64,000 nt of DNA, from positions 30,601,391 to 30,665,390 of the forward strand of contig OZ022351.1 of the NCBI GenBank assembly GCA_963989245.1. Reading direction: 5' to 3'. This stretch comes from Nansenia antarctica (taxonomy: Eukaryota; Chordata; Actinopteri; Argentiniformes; Microstomatidae). The notes beneath the pieces are model-generated. The model ran no database searches. It was not told the origin of the DNA and worked only from the letters and a program-made list of their open reading frames with translations. Positions 53,890 through 64,000 of this stretch are shown here, in pieces. The stretch's first letter is position 1. Each line of letters begins with the position of its first letter. The position numbers were made by a program, and so were the translations under genes.

Positions 53890-55625
53890 TACTATCATTC
53901 CAAAATACATTCTTCTGCCTCTAATCCTAGAAAACTGTTCTCCACTTTCTCTTCACTCCTTAATCCACCTCCTCCCCCTCCTCCTTCTTCCCTGTCCGCC
54001 GATGACTTTGTCACCTACTTTGAAAAAAAGGTGGACGACATCAGCAGCACCTTTTCCCCCCCACCTCTCCCTCCTCCTACTAACAATGCTAACACCCCTT
54101 CCAAACTCTCTCCTCGACACTCGGTCTCTGGATTGTCATCTTTTTCCCCCCTCTCCCCCGATGAGATTCTCACACTTATCACATTAAAGCGTGCAACCAC
54201 ATGCCCTCTTGATCCCATCCCCTCCCCCCTTCTCCAATCCATTTCCGCCGACATCCTTCCTTACCTTACCACCCTAATCAACTCCTCCCTATCCACAGGA
54301 TCTGTCCCAGCGGCCTTCAAAATAGCCAGAGTCAAGCCTCTCCTCAAGAAACCTACCCTTGACCCATCATCTGTCCACAATTACAGACCTGTATCCCTTC
54401 TCTCCTTCCCTTCCAAAACCCTTGAACGCGCGGCATCTAAACAACTGACTGACTATCTCCGGAAGATGGATCACTTAGACCCCCACCAATCCGGCTTCAA
54501 GGCTGGGCACTCCACTGAGACTGTGCTCCTTGCTGTCACGGAAGCCCTCCACTCTGCCCAAACTTCCTCCCTCTCCTCTGTTCTCATTCTCCTTGACCTG
54601 TCTGCTGCCTTCGACACAGTCAATCACCAGATCCTTCTCTCCATCCTCTCAGACCTGGGCATCGCTGGCACCGCACACTCCTGGTTTTCTTCCTACCTGG
54701 CGGGCCGCTCCTACCAGGTGACCTGGAGAGAATCGCTGTCTTCTCCACGAACCCTCTCCACAGGGTTCTGTCCTAGGGCCCCTACTTTTCTCTCTATACC
54801 AAGTCTCTTGGCTCGGTAATCTCTTCACATGGGCTCTCCTACCACAGCTACGCAGACGACACTCAACTCTTCCTGTCCTTCCCCCCGTCTGATGTACACG
54901 TGGCAACCCGTATCTCAGCATGTCTCGCTGACATTTCAACTTGGATGGCTGACCACCATCTCAAGCTCAATCTTAACAAGACCGAGCTCCTCTTCATCCC
55001 CGGGAAAGCCTGCCCTCTCCAAGACTTCTCTATCCCTGACAGCCAAGAAACTTGGAGTGATCCTGGACAACCGACTATCCTGTGCGGAGAACATTGCAGC
55101 ACGGCTCGCTCCTGCAGATTCTTCCTCTACAACATCAGAAGGATACGACCATTCCTTACCAGAGAGGCAGCGCAACTCTTGACCCAGGCACTGGTCATCT
55201 CCCGCCTGGATTACTGCAATGTACTCCTGGCTGGGCTCCCCGCTTCAGCCATTAGACCTCTGCAGCTCATCCAGAATGCTGCTGCCCGGCTGGTATTCAA
55301 CCTCCCCAAATACTCTCATGTCACCCCTCTCCTTCGCACCCTGCACTGGCTCCCGATAGCAGCTCGCATCAGATTCAAGACCCTAGTGCTTGCATACCAG
55401 GCAGCTAAAGGGACAGCCCCTGCTCAGTTCTCAGTTTCTCCAGTAAAAATAAAAATAAAAAATAGAATAAGGTGATAGGGAGAAGGTTTTTCCTTCTATC
55501 AATGGCCCCGGGCCCAAGCTAGATTGCTCTTCCTGCAACGAATGGTGGATTGATGATTCACATGCTTAGTATTCAAATGTATTGATTGTAAGTCGCTTTG
55601 GAATAAGGCGTCTGCTAAATGCCAA
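53890..55625 (+). mobile_element. L2-clade LINE, RT and 3' end, frameshifted
   Basis: The plus frame from about 53900 gives a proline-rich linker, then RT motifs TTCPLDPIPSPLLQS, ARVKPLLKKPTLDP, NYRPVSLLSFPSKTLER, HQSGFKAGHSTETVLLAV and VLILLDLSAAFDTVNHQ. A frame change near 54770 leads to SYHSYADDTQLFLSFPP, the catalytic YADD box, and another near 55020-55090. The C-terminus is DYCNVLLAGLPASAIRPL, LHWLPIAARIRFKTLVLA. The 3' end reads gtaagtcgctttggaataag, gcgtctgctaaatgcc. 5' truncated; endonuclease not seen. Inactive. Confidence 0.93.
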
Positions 55626-55869
55626 AAATGTAAATGCGTGCGTGTGTGTAGGTATTATCATGATGGGTGTGATCGTAGGGTCTAACGTGTGTGCTCCTCG
55701 GGGGTCTCATCCTGGACAAGACCGTGACGGACCCCAACCTATTAAATGGAGAATGGGAGAAACTCACACTGATGAAAACACAACAAAGGCTGTTAACAGC
55801 TAGCGGCTGACAATGGCACATCGCTACGAAGGTCTAACTGCATTTTTATATCACAACATGCTGATAGAA
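55626..55869. other. Unassigned junction sequence
   Basis: Part of 55790-55860 resembles, inverted, the segment near 35560-35620 (agctagcggctgacaatgg versus the ttagccgctagc region). It is thus another piece of the repeat carried by the hAT at 34914. No gene. Confidence 0.45.
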
Positions 55870-56400
55870 TGAGATGAGATGAGATGAGAGATGAGATAAC
55901 GTTTATTGCCATTTATGCATACACATTAAGCATACATATAGGAATTTGATTTGGCGTTACAGTAAGAGCATTTCTAAATGCAATGCAAACAAAACAACAC
56001 AGGACAGACAGCAGTGCAGACAGAACACAACAAACTGTAAAACCATAGCTGCCATGTGCGGCGCCATATATGTCCACAGAATACTGTAGAGAAGGGAGGG
56101 GTGGGGTTGGTGGCGGGGTGGCATGGGCGGGGGGAGGGAGGAGTGGGGGGGGTAGGTATGGGTGGGGGGAGGGAGGATGTTCTGGGTCAGTCCGACCCGT
56201 CTTCGTAGAGCAGCAATCAGTGTCGCCATGGACAACGGCCTTGAGCACTGCCCCAGAGGGCGGCACAAAGTTCACCAGAGGGGGGGGGGGGGGGGGGGGG
56301 GGGGGGTTGGCACGCTGCATGGAGGCTTCAGGGCATGGGGGAGCTTTTGAGCCATAATCAGGTGAATGGGTTCACTGCGAGGAAAAACAGCATTCCATAG
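55870..56400 (-). mobile_element. Retroposon 3' end, antisense
   Basis: gatgagatgagatgagagat repeats, then taacgtttattgccatttat and cacattaagcatacatatag, a familiar antisense start of a fish retroposon 3' UTR. On the minus strand it lies downstream of the 130-codon ORF at 56433, so both may be parts of one element. A G-rich stretch fills 56090-56310. Confidence 0.6.
56280..56306 (+). repeat. Poly-G run (27 bases)
   Basis: Uninterrupted G run within G-rich surroundings; potential G-quadruplex. The length is likely to be unreliable in any sequencing read. Confidence 0.9.
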
Positions 56401-56432
56401 AATCAAACCTCTCGAAAATTTGGGGTCTCCTG

Positions 56433-56825
56433 TCATTCGCCAATTCGGGGAGCAGCAAGATTGCCCACCTTGCGATCCAGATCCAGAACCCTACGGTTCA
56501 GATCCGTAAGCGCAGCGCCGTGCATTCCAGCCACTCTCCCCAGTTCTTTGATCAAGAGGGGCAGTTCGTTCAGATCGCTAATCACTGCTCCCATCTTTTT
56601 AATTTTCCGATAGATCATGGCAGCACTCAAACCTAGTCCAATGTGTCCAACTATCATAAATCCGAAAATGAAAACATCTTCCTCGTCCTCAATCGACATG
56701 ACTGCCAAGCAAACGAGACGCCAGTTGTCAGGCGTCTCTGATGTAACCTGCGGCAAAAGTTCCGTCTGGGCAGGCAGGTTCCCCCGAACCAGCTTTCCTC
56801 GTGGAAAATAGGTTATCAATTGCAT
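56433..56825 (-). CDS. Unrecognised 130-codon ORF with one membrane segment
   Basis: Minus-strand ATG at 56825 to a stop at 56433. I do not recognise it. Visible features: a basic N-terminus (ITYFPRGKLVRG); an acidic patch (SIEDEED); a hydrophobic stretch VFIFGFMIVGHIGLGLSAAM at about residues 52-71, fitting one membrane span; then a basic RKIKK. A heptad-like helix follows (LPLLIKELGRVAGMHGAAL, LNRRVLDLDRKVGNL). Just upstream a second ATG in another frame opens MDLLSRCLNAIDNL, hinting at a frameshifted longer protein. It precedes a retroposon-like 3' end on the same strand. It may be a captured or element-encoded small membrane protein, or chance. Confidence 0.4.
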   Translation of the reverse strand: MQLITYFPRGKLVRGNLPAQTELLPQVTSETPDNWRLVCLAVMSIEDEEDVFIFGFMIVGHIGLGLSAAMIYRKIKKMGAVISDLNELPLLIKELGRVAGMHGAALTDLNRRVLDLDRKVGNLAAPRIGE

Positions 56826-57539
56826 TCAGGCACCTGCTTAACAAATCCATTTTGCTTCTGAAGAGTCAGTGCAGTGTAGAGCAAACAAAAAAAAAGCAGG
56901 GGAGAGGGAGAGCGAAAAGAAATGCGACCGACCACGACAGAGGGGAGAGAGAGAAGGAACATCAACATGCTAAAAACACACTACTACACATAATTAGATG
57001 ATCACATAGTCCTTGATTTTGAACACATCCTAAAACGATGTCTCCCTTACCAGTAGCCTATGGCAGACGAGACAAAAAAATAAAAAATATCCATCTGAAG
57101 GCAGAAACACAGAATATAGAACATCCAGGACATTCTGGGGATAATGATAGCCCTAGTACAGGATAATCTGAGGATAACCCGCGGCTCCTTGCCTGTCTGT
57201 GTCTTGCCTCTTCAATCCATTCATTAAAAGTGTGTGGCTCACTCTCTGTGTCTCGATAGGCATCGTTTTGGTAGGGCAATTTATGGCCCTCACCATACCT
57301 GGCTTTAAAAACCTGGCTTTTTCCCCAGAAGATTGGGGATGTTACATGTTTTGTAATCTTTTTTATTTTATTCACACAACGGTAACTCAAAATCCTCCCG
57401 GCTCCTTCACGGCACATGAGGTTTCTGCTCTGGCTAGTAGCCTAGCAACAGCCTGATAACAGTTCCTCAATAAACAAGCCATGGAGTAACGTTAATGTTA
57501 ACACTTTGTCCATGATCCTTGTTCATTCAGGTGTGTTAA
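56826..57539. other. No gene recognised
   Basis: A-rich and purine-rich sequence at 56880-56960. A short minus-strand open frame at 57058-57417 has no family features. Nothing else supported. Confidence 0.35.
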
Positions 57540-57659
57540 ACAAACTGTATAAACGCCACAATACTGTTGGTTCAAATGTAGCATATTAATGAACAAATCC
57601 ATGTCATGTTGTGTCAATACAAACATATTCTAATGTTATTTGAGTGAAAAACCCTACCA

Positions 57660-57911
57660 ACCACAAGATTCATGATTTTTTTATTGCCATGTGTGCCAGA
57701 AGTTTATTACATCCCATTATACAAGTACAAGAAACTAACATTTGTATATCAGATTGGGCTATTTATCTTTGCTTTTTTTGTGTTGTTCCAATGCAAACAA
57801 ATAAAATAAACATGTGAATACCAAAGCATTTGTAATTGCAACAATTTTCTTGGAGAAGTGGTGCATTATCATCAGTGCAGAGGTGCCAATATTTTTTGGC
57901 CATGACTGTAA
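57660..57911. mobile_element. Tc1-like 3' fragment
   Basis: Ends ccaatattttttggccatga ctgta, the terminus of a fish Tc1 family (reverse complement tacagtcatggccaaa). Preceded by AT-rich UTR-like sequence. No transposase. The next bases, taagttgctctggataaagg, are an L2-type tail. Confidence 0.6.
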
Positions 57912-57959
57912 GTTGCTCTGGATAAAGGGGTCAACTAAATGTGACGCGATCTGGTGGAA

Positions 57960-58140
57960 TGATTAAGGAGGGGGCAAAGTCATTTTTCTGTTTTTTACAT
58001 ATACTTAAACTACAGATTGTAAGCTTTCAAATGATGTGTCATACATAGACATCGGGAAAAAATGTAAGACAACATGAGTATTTGAAAGTTGTTAACCCTG
58101 AAAACTAAATCCTGAGGAAACGGCCTTCAAAGATTTCGTA
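57960..58140 (+). repeat. Dispersed repeat, partial copy
   Basis: gtcatttttctgttttttac, actacagattgtaagctttc and acatgagtatttgaaagttg match 53265-53380. Confidence 0.7.
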
Positions 58141-59670
58141 CTTTTTCACACCTTCACACCGGCAGGTAATGGGCGGTAACAATAGCTGGTCAACCCCACC
58201 CCCAACCACTCCCCCTCTAGATTGACAGCTATCAGCTGTCAATACTGGTCACTGGGTCAGACAGCTATAACATTATTACCTAGCAAGGTATTACCTAAGC
58301 TAATTACCCAGCTTATTATTATTTATGGTTGTTGTAACTGTTATTGTTAGTCTTTTAATGATACAAAAAAGTCTTCAATCAGAATCAGAATTTATTTTAC
58401 AGTACACAAGAATAAAAATATTTCGCTTTGGTTCTTCAACAAGGTACATAGTCACAATAATAAGTAATAAAGTGCTAAGTATAAGTGATGGTAGTCGCAC
58501 TACAGCAGAACAATGGTGCGACAAGCTGTGCAAAGTACAATTAGTGTGCAAACATTAGTGTTAGTCACTGGGTCAGATAGACTTTTCAAAGAGAACTTTA
58601 CAGTACTTAGCTAGATATTGCTAACATTATCACCTAGCAATGTTATTACTGTAGCTAATTAGCCAGCTTATTATTATAGAGGCATTAAGAGTAATTTGCT
58701 GATGTCTTGTGCTGGAAATAGTGTAGTGCTCAGTAGTCAATGTCCAGCCTTATAGTTCAGTTTCAAGTTTCAAGTATAGTTGGAACTGAGAACATACAAC
58801 AGACTATACACAGGTAAGCATGCAAGGTCTGTGAATTGACTATCAATAGATAATAAATCATGACACAGTACAAAATGCTGTATCTATGCCCAACTGTTCT
58901 TGTTATTCAACAAAATATTGCCAGAGTGTGTGGTGTACTTCAATGAGCACTCGGCTCTGAGTTGTTGAGCTGCTGTGTCTGGTGGGGCGGGGGGCATCAA
59001 AGCTGCAACAGAAGGAAGATAGTACATTAAAATATTGCCTACAGTTACTGGCACTCCATGTTCATAAAATACTACCATACCATGTTCATAAAATAGCTAG
59101 CCTAATATATGACAATGATAATTACCTAGTGCTCAGAGTAGTGTTAGTGGCTAGCTCGTTCATAACAAACAAAGGAACACATGTTTTTAAACTTTTAACA
59201 TTTCTGTAATCTATTACACTTGACATGTTACAGTATTCCAGTATTACACACTGAACATGAGTCTTACACACAACTTTTACAACGTAGACATACTAACCGT
59301 ACTTACAACTTAGACAGACATTTCCGAGCTACAATGCTAGAATGCTAACAACAATGGCGGCCAGGAACAATGTGCTTTCAGTTAGTTGCTAGTGGGTAAT
59401 AATAAAGAAATGTCTAAATACACGAACACACTGGTTTCAACTAGTAACTAACAACTAACTTAACTAACAAAGGCATGTACATACATAGAAGATCTTACCT
59501 TAGAGTCTGGTCGAACACATGCTGGTGTAAACAAACAAAGCAGCTGCTTCCTGAATCCTCCCCCGTCGCCAGTCGATCGACCAATGAGAAACAACCTGGA
59601 ACCAGTTCCTCCCCTCCCACAAGGGAGGATTTCCCAGCAGATTTCAGGCGAAAAATAAGCTTATTTTGTT
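58141..59670. other. No gene recognised; one antisense retroposon tail
   Basis: 58378-58480 (tcaatcagaatcagaattta, tttcgctttgg) is an antisense retroposon tail. Two related phrases, attattacctagcaaggtat near 58272 and tatcacctagcaatgttatt near 58629, mark an old local duplication of about 360 bases. No exon supported. Confidence 0.45.
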
Positions 59671-59675
59671 GACAA

Positions 59676-60707
59676 AGGCCCAATCCCAATTCACCCCTAG
59701 CCCTTCGTTTTCACCCCTATGGCTCGATTTGCGCGTTCACGTTTAGGGCGAGGGCTGTCCCAATTCCTATTTCATCGAGGGCTAGGGGTAAGGGGGAGGG
59801 CTAACTATTACTTCGTTTCGAGGGATTTCAGGACCAGACTAGCTTCGAAGGGCTAGAGGTATGCTACCCCTTGATACCAGGATGCATTGCGAATCATCTA
59901 CAAATATAAAATCCTCAATTTTGGCCGCCATTGGCTACAATCTGTAATTTGGCTCTACAAGTGTTAATGTCATTTTATGAAGTTTTTATATGTTTTCAGG
60001 CGAGAAAGTAACCATATATATTCACAAAATGTGTCCAGTTTATCAAAATAACCCGTTTATCCTAGATACTACGGAGGATGTTTTCATAGTGTTGTTAGCA
60101 TAGTGTTCGCGAATGCTATGCTATGTTGAATGGTGTACTAGTTTTCACTGAATAAATCGCGATTTCTTTCAAAGAAGGTAGCAGGTGTTTATGTCCATGT
60201 CAAGGAGAAGGTACGTTATGACAGTAGTGTGTTTAGGACATAAGTTAAGGATATCAGTGTTGTACTTTAGCCTGTGGAGACGCGATAGCATTAGCTCCAC
60301 ACGGATTTAACATTAACAGTAGTCATAGACACTTGTAGTAGTAGTAGTAGTTGTATAACAAGGTGAATAGTGAGTTAACATGTTTATTAGTTGTATCCCT
60401 TCCTTGTTGTTGAACATGTCTGTGACTGAGATAGACTAGATACTACGGAGGGTTTGTGATGCTAACGGCCGCCATCTTTGCTATCTCCTCCGGTCACAGG
60501 AGAGAGAATTCGCCGGCAACACAACGCGTCACCCGTACCGCGTCTAAACCACTGTTGATGACGTAGGCGCCGTGAAGGGCTGTCCCAATTCATAGGGCTT
60601 AGATTTCAAGGGGTAGGGCTTGTGACGTATTCGAAGGCCTTGCCTTCGAATCGAGTGACACTCGAAAACGAGCCATAGGGGTAGAAAAGGGAATTGGGAT
60701 TGGCCCT
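59676..60707. mobile_element. DNA transposon, aggcccaatcccaatt family
   Basis: Left end aggcccaatcccaattcacc with ttttcacccctatggctcga. The right end is the reverse complement (gagccataggggtagaaaag, ggaattgggattggccct). Inner repeats of gggctgtcccaattc occur on both sides. No target duplication could be fixed and no transposase is seen. Its interior is CpG-rich near 60470-60560. Confidence 0.7.
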
Positions 60708-60719
60708 AAGTACACGTAT

Positions 60720-60905
60720 TTAACTATCGTAAAACTGCTCGAAAAAATAACGAGTGGGTAGTTCAAAACCTTAACTTGTGTCTGGTGACAAAAAAACGAA
60801 ATCATTTTTTTTGTGTGTAAAAAACATTGAACGCAAATTTGAAGCCTTTGCCCTTTGCGCCCGTTTGGCAGTTCGATGACGTTGCGTTAATGCCAAAAAT
60901 GTAAA
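60720..60905 (+). repeat. Dispersed repeat, second-part copy
   Basis: gtaaaactgctcgaaaaaat, aacgagtgggtagttcaaaa and cgcaaatttgaagcctttg match 53485-53610. A further shorter piece, gagtgggtacttcaaaaacg, lies at about 60999. Confidence 0.7.
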
Positions 60906-61489
60906 TGTGAACATGAATCAATTTTTTTTATTGACTCACAAATAAAGTCACAAATAAAAGTATTTAGTGATCCCAAAACTGTTGTTCGTTGTATCGAGTG
61001 GGTACTTCAAAAACGTCAAGTTGCATATAATGAAAATAATCTGTTTGCGGATGGTTGCTCCGTAGACCAGCCATACTGCCCATTCACTGTAGTAGCAGCT
61101 CCATTAACACACAACAAGTAGGTAGAAACACTGAGATGCACTTCTCTACAGAAACAGTCTTTATTGTGTCACAGGTGAACACCATTCAGGGAGATGCCCT
61201 GCTGCCTTCCTGAGGTAAAAACATAAACCAATATAGCAAATACAATCATCATATGGATATAATGTTAATGTTTTTAGATTTCTATCTGCAATGCAGAGAC
61301 ATGTACGATAATAATAACAACAATAATAACAACATGACCAATCATTCCGTTACTGCCATCATCAGTTATATAACAGCCACTTGACATCAGCAATATCCTC
61401 CTCCTAAGTGAGGAATGCATGTGATGAAATAAAAAGTGTTGATCTCATGGAACATCATTAGTTCTAGGTTCGAAGGATGAGCTGTTATG
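60906..61489. other. No gene recognised; possible minus-strand poly(A) signal
   Basis: tttatt at 61160-61165 reads AATAAA on the minus strand, preceded there by caggtgaacaccattcaggg reversed, like a 3' UTR end. No coding exon could be attached to it. Confidence 0.3.
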
Positions 61490-61680
61490 TGGCGAGCGTG
61501 ACGCGCCGCCGCCGCCGTCGCAGAGAGACGTTTATCGAGGGAGGAAAACCGCACGAGAAACGACAGAGTCGGCGGTAAACGTAACGTCGGGTTTTAACGG
61601 CGCGAGTCCCTCGGACGTCGTCCGCGGCCGGCGAACGACACGACGCGATCGTGTACGTGGCCGCCGGCTGTTTATAGAGG
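61490..61680. promoter_or_regulatory. CpG-dense patch
   Basis: About 190 bases packed with CG dinucleotides (gcgccgccgccgccgtcgca, cggacgtcgtccgcggccgg), in sharp contrast to the AT-rich surroundings. It could be a CpG-island promoter, a GC-rich transposon interior or a fragment of a structural RNA spacer. I could not match it to any RNA gene. The minus-strand frame over it is arginine-rich and unconvincing. Confidence 0.35.
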
Positions 61681-61867
61681 AGCTGCTCTGTGCCGGAGGG
61701 ATGTAGATGAGGGGACTGGGTTGTGATAGCTTCACGAGAGGGACACGTAGTAGGAGGCTCCGCAGAACATGCGCAGACTAGTCTAGCGCTTCCTCCGCAG
61801 TCCCCACACCGTGACACTGATCAAACCCACTGTGATGTGGGTCGGTGGGGAAGGTTTTGCATCTAAC

Positions 61868-63666
61868 CAGTGGCGGCTGGCCGATAGAGGGCGCTGGGGC
61901 GCCGCCCCCACCTTCACTTCCTAGTTGCGATTTGTAAGTTTTTTTTTTAAATAAACATTGTTTATTCACAAAATGCGGCTGATATTCTGTCGGCGCCTAT
62001 CAGCATTCATTAAAAATCCTCCAATACAATAAACATTTTTATCTGTGTGTGTGTGTGTGTAAAACTCACTGTTAAAATACATAGGGAGAGAACGCGGGGC
62101 GCCGTGTCAATGCAAGTCTATGCCAGGACGAATACTTTTCGCCTACACGTGAGCTGTAGCAGCGCTCCAATTGGCTGTCTCTATTTCTTGGCCAGGACGC
62201 ACATTTGTGCGCCCTGGCCAAGAAATCTCCGGTTGTATTGCAGACAATGCATTATGCTGAGGACTCCCGACTTCCGGTTTTCCGGACTTCGGGCTTCCGG
62301 AGTATTTTAAATGAACATTCGTAATGTCTGTCTCTGATGTTCATGGTCAATTAAATCAGCCTATTTTGTGCAACTAATAATGTTCCCGCTAATGGGTTAA
62401 CCAAGCAGCCTCGCACCTAACGTGCAAGCACCTATCTTCGAACTATTCATAGCAATATGCGCGGGGCAAGGCGGAGGTACGGGTAAACACGGCTCATGTT
62501 CTGTCATCAAAGGTAAGAGTTGGTTTTCTTTAACTCAGCTGATGCATTGTTGTGTTACTGACATGGTCTGGTTGTGTTTCTGACATGGTCTGGTTGTGTT
62601 ACAGACATGGTCTGGTTATGTTTCTGACATGGTCTGGTTGTGTTACAGACATGGTCTGGTTGTGTTTCTGACATGGTCTGGTTGTGTTTCTGACATGGTC
62701 TGGTTGTGTTACAGTCATGGTCTGGTTGTGTTTCTGACATGGTCTGGTTGTGTTACAGACATGGTCTGGTTGTGTTAGTCATGGTCTGGTTGTGTTTCTG
62801 ACATGGTCTGGTTATGTTACAGTCATGGTCTGGTTGTGTTTCTGACATGGTCTGGTTGTGTTACTGACATGGTCTGGTTGTGTTTCTGACATGGTCTGGT
62901 TGTGTTTCTGACATGGTCTGGTTGTGTTTCTGACATGGTCTGGTTGTGTTTCTGACATGGTCTGGTTGTGTTTCTGACATGGTCTGGTTGTGTTACAGTC
63001 ATGGTCTGGTTGTGTTTCTGACATGGTCTGGTTGTGTTACAGTCATGGTCTGGTTGTGTTACAGTCATGGTCTGGTTGTGTTTCTGACATGGTCTGGTTG
63101 TGTTTCTGACATGGTCTGGTTGTGTTTCTGACATGGTCTGGTTGTGTTTCTGACATGGTCTGGTTGTGATACATCATTGAATGTGTTGACCTGCTGTGAT
63201 GTGTTGACCACCATCACTCTCCATCATCATCCATCATGTGTCTATGAAATAGATAGTTACTGTACTACTGACTGCAGCATTCATCTCTGCTCATTGATGT
63301 AGCCATGTCACACAGACACATAGTACACATATTCATCTGCTACCTTTATTAACCTGAGTGTAGCTGTGAGGCCTGTACTAGCCTTGTTGACTAGACTTCC
63401 TCCTTGTCTGACACTGGGTATTGGACCGTACCGACGTCCATAGACCGGTCACTCTTCCACCTCAGTGTCTGTAGTTGACAGGGTAACTTCTCCATGGCCC
63501 ACACGGTCATTTTAACGGTGAAAGTTGAAATTATACAATGGTTGTAATGCCAGTGCGTGTTTTATGCGCGTGCACACGGAAAAAAATCGTGCACGCGCAA
63601 AAAGAGGACCCCCCCCCCGCCACACTGCTGTGCCCCACCCAAAAAAAATTGCACCAGCCGCCACTG
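61868..63666. mobile_element. hAT with 8-bp TSD carrying a minisatellite
   Basis: Ends cagtggcggctgg and ccagccgccactg are perfect inverted repeats. Exact target duplication catctaac at 61860-61867 and 63667-63674. Subterminal ggggcgccgcccc (left) and ccccccgccacac (right). A third of its length is a 22-bp minisatellite. No transposase. Confidence 0.95.
62549..63172. repeat. 22-bp minisatellite, about 28 copies
   Basis: Unit acatggtctggttgtgtttctg with variants tgttacag, tgttactg and tgttagtc. The 22-base unit does not divide by three, so three units (66 bases) make a 22-residue peptide repeat that stays open on both strands; these frames are artefacts. Confidence 0.97.
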
Positions 63667-63674
63667 CATCTAAC

Positions 63675-64000
63675 GTTTGGTTATCGATTTTGGGTTTACT
63701 GTGAACCACCTCCGAACGGTAAAGGTAGCCGAGAGGAGATAAGTCGATCAAACACTGCGCTTCGAACCGGCAAAGGGCAGAGACGCACGTCTCTCTCAAA
63801 CAAGCTCTCAAGGACTGTCGGTAAAGAAAAATGCCTGTAAATATGGACGATAACAAGGTCCGTGACCTTGAACTCTCCCCGGTCTATCTACACAGAACAA
63901 CTCGTTAACATACAATGTGGCTGATAACAAAAATGGCAAGCTCGTCTCTTAGGCCCCCCCCAATTTCATTTCGCAGCGTTTCCCTCTTGAAATTCACTAT
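63675..64000. other. No gene recognised at right edge
   Basis: The sequence flanking the hAT (61800-61867 joined to 63675 onward) is continuous once the element is removed. A plus-strand frame there (FGYRFWVYCEPPPNGKG) is short and has no family features. Confidence 0.4.

Noticed and set aside
61795..61867. Small nuclear or nucleolar RNA near tgatgtgggtcggtgggg
   Set aside because: C-box-like and D-box-like words occur, but I could not build a terminal stem or match any known RNA.
62555..63134. Peptide repeat ETQPDHVRNTTRPCQKHNQT on the minus strand and a similar one on the plus strand
   Set aside because: Caused by a 22-bp minisatellite whose three-unit period is divisible by three; open on both strands, inside a non-coding hAT.

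Overview
This 64 kb window is vertebrate DNA, almost certainly from a teleost fish. It has spliced genes with GT-AG introns and a very dense load of fish-type transposons (hAT, Tc1/mariner, L2/CR1-like LINEs, tRNA-derived SINEs, a retrovirus remnant). It also has GA, TG and ATT microsatellites, and no operons. The only host genes I can name or class with confidence are a fragment of hcfc1 (host cell factor 1) and a C2H2 zinc-finger gene.

Layout. 1-11058: left arm of a large, degraded inverted duplication. It holds, on the minus strand, a tandem array of acidic N-terminal exons of a zinc-finger gene (four copies, three of them exactly 243 nt and phase 0-0), in ~1.4-1.5 kb repeat units with long (GA)n tracts. 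11518-17234: eight in-phase minus-strand exons of the hcfc1 basic/Thr-rich region, with a complete Tc1 element in one intron. 17.3-20.2 kb: nested hATs in an L2-like LINE. 20259-25657: a 5.4 kb unit bounded by ~250 bp inverted repeats (~96% identical), carrying a decayed THAP gene. 27032-33013: a minus-strand, four-exon gene of unknown identity (coiled coil, middle domain, Tudor-like C-terminus), broken by two hAT insertions inside exons and by small frameshifts. 33785-40440: right arm of the inverted duplication, leading into the complete plus-strand zinc-finger gene (exons at 38654, 40219 and 46926; 394 codons, all phases agree). 49578-53144: 5'-truncated endogenous retrovirus with a pol remnant and an open env frame. 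53.9-64 kb: LINE, Tc1 and hAT remnants, a 130-codon minus-strand ORF with one membrane segment, a CpG-dense patch and a 22-bp minisatellite inside a hAT.

How it fits together. The two arms of the inverted duplication and the tandem exon array come from one zinc-finger locus. Several transposon insertions can be proved from uninserted paralogous copies inside the same window. Twelve elements have 8-bp target duplications (nine exact, three with one mismatch or a small indel), so hAT activity has been the main force shaping the region. I could run no searches. Family names rest on motif recognition, terminal repeats and hand-checked reading frames.
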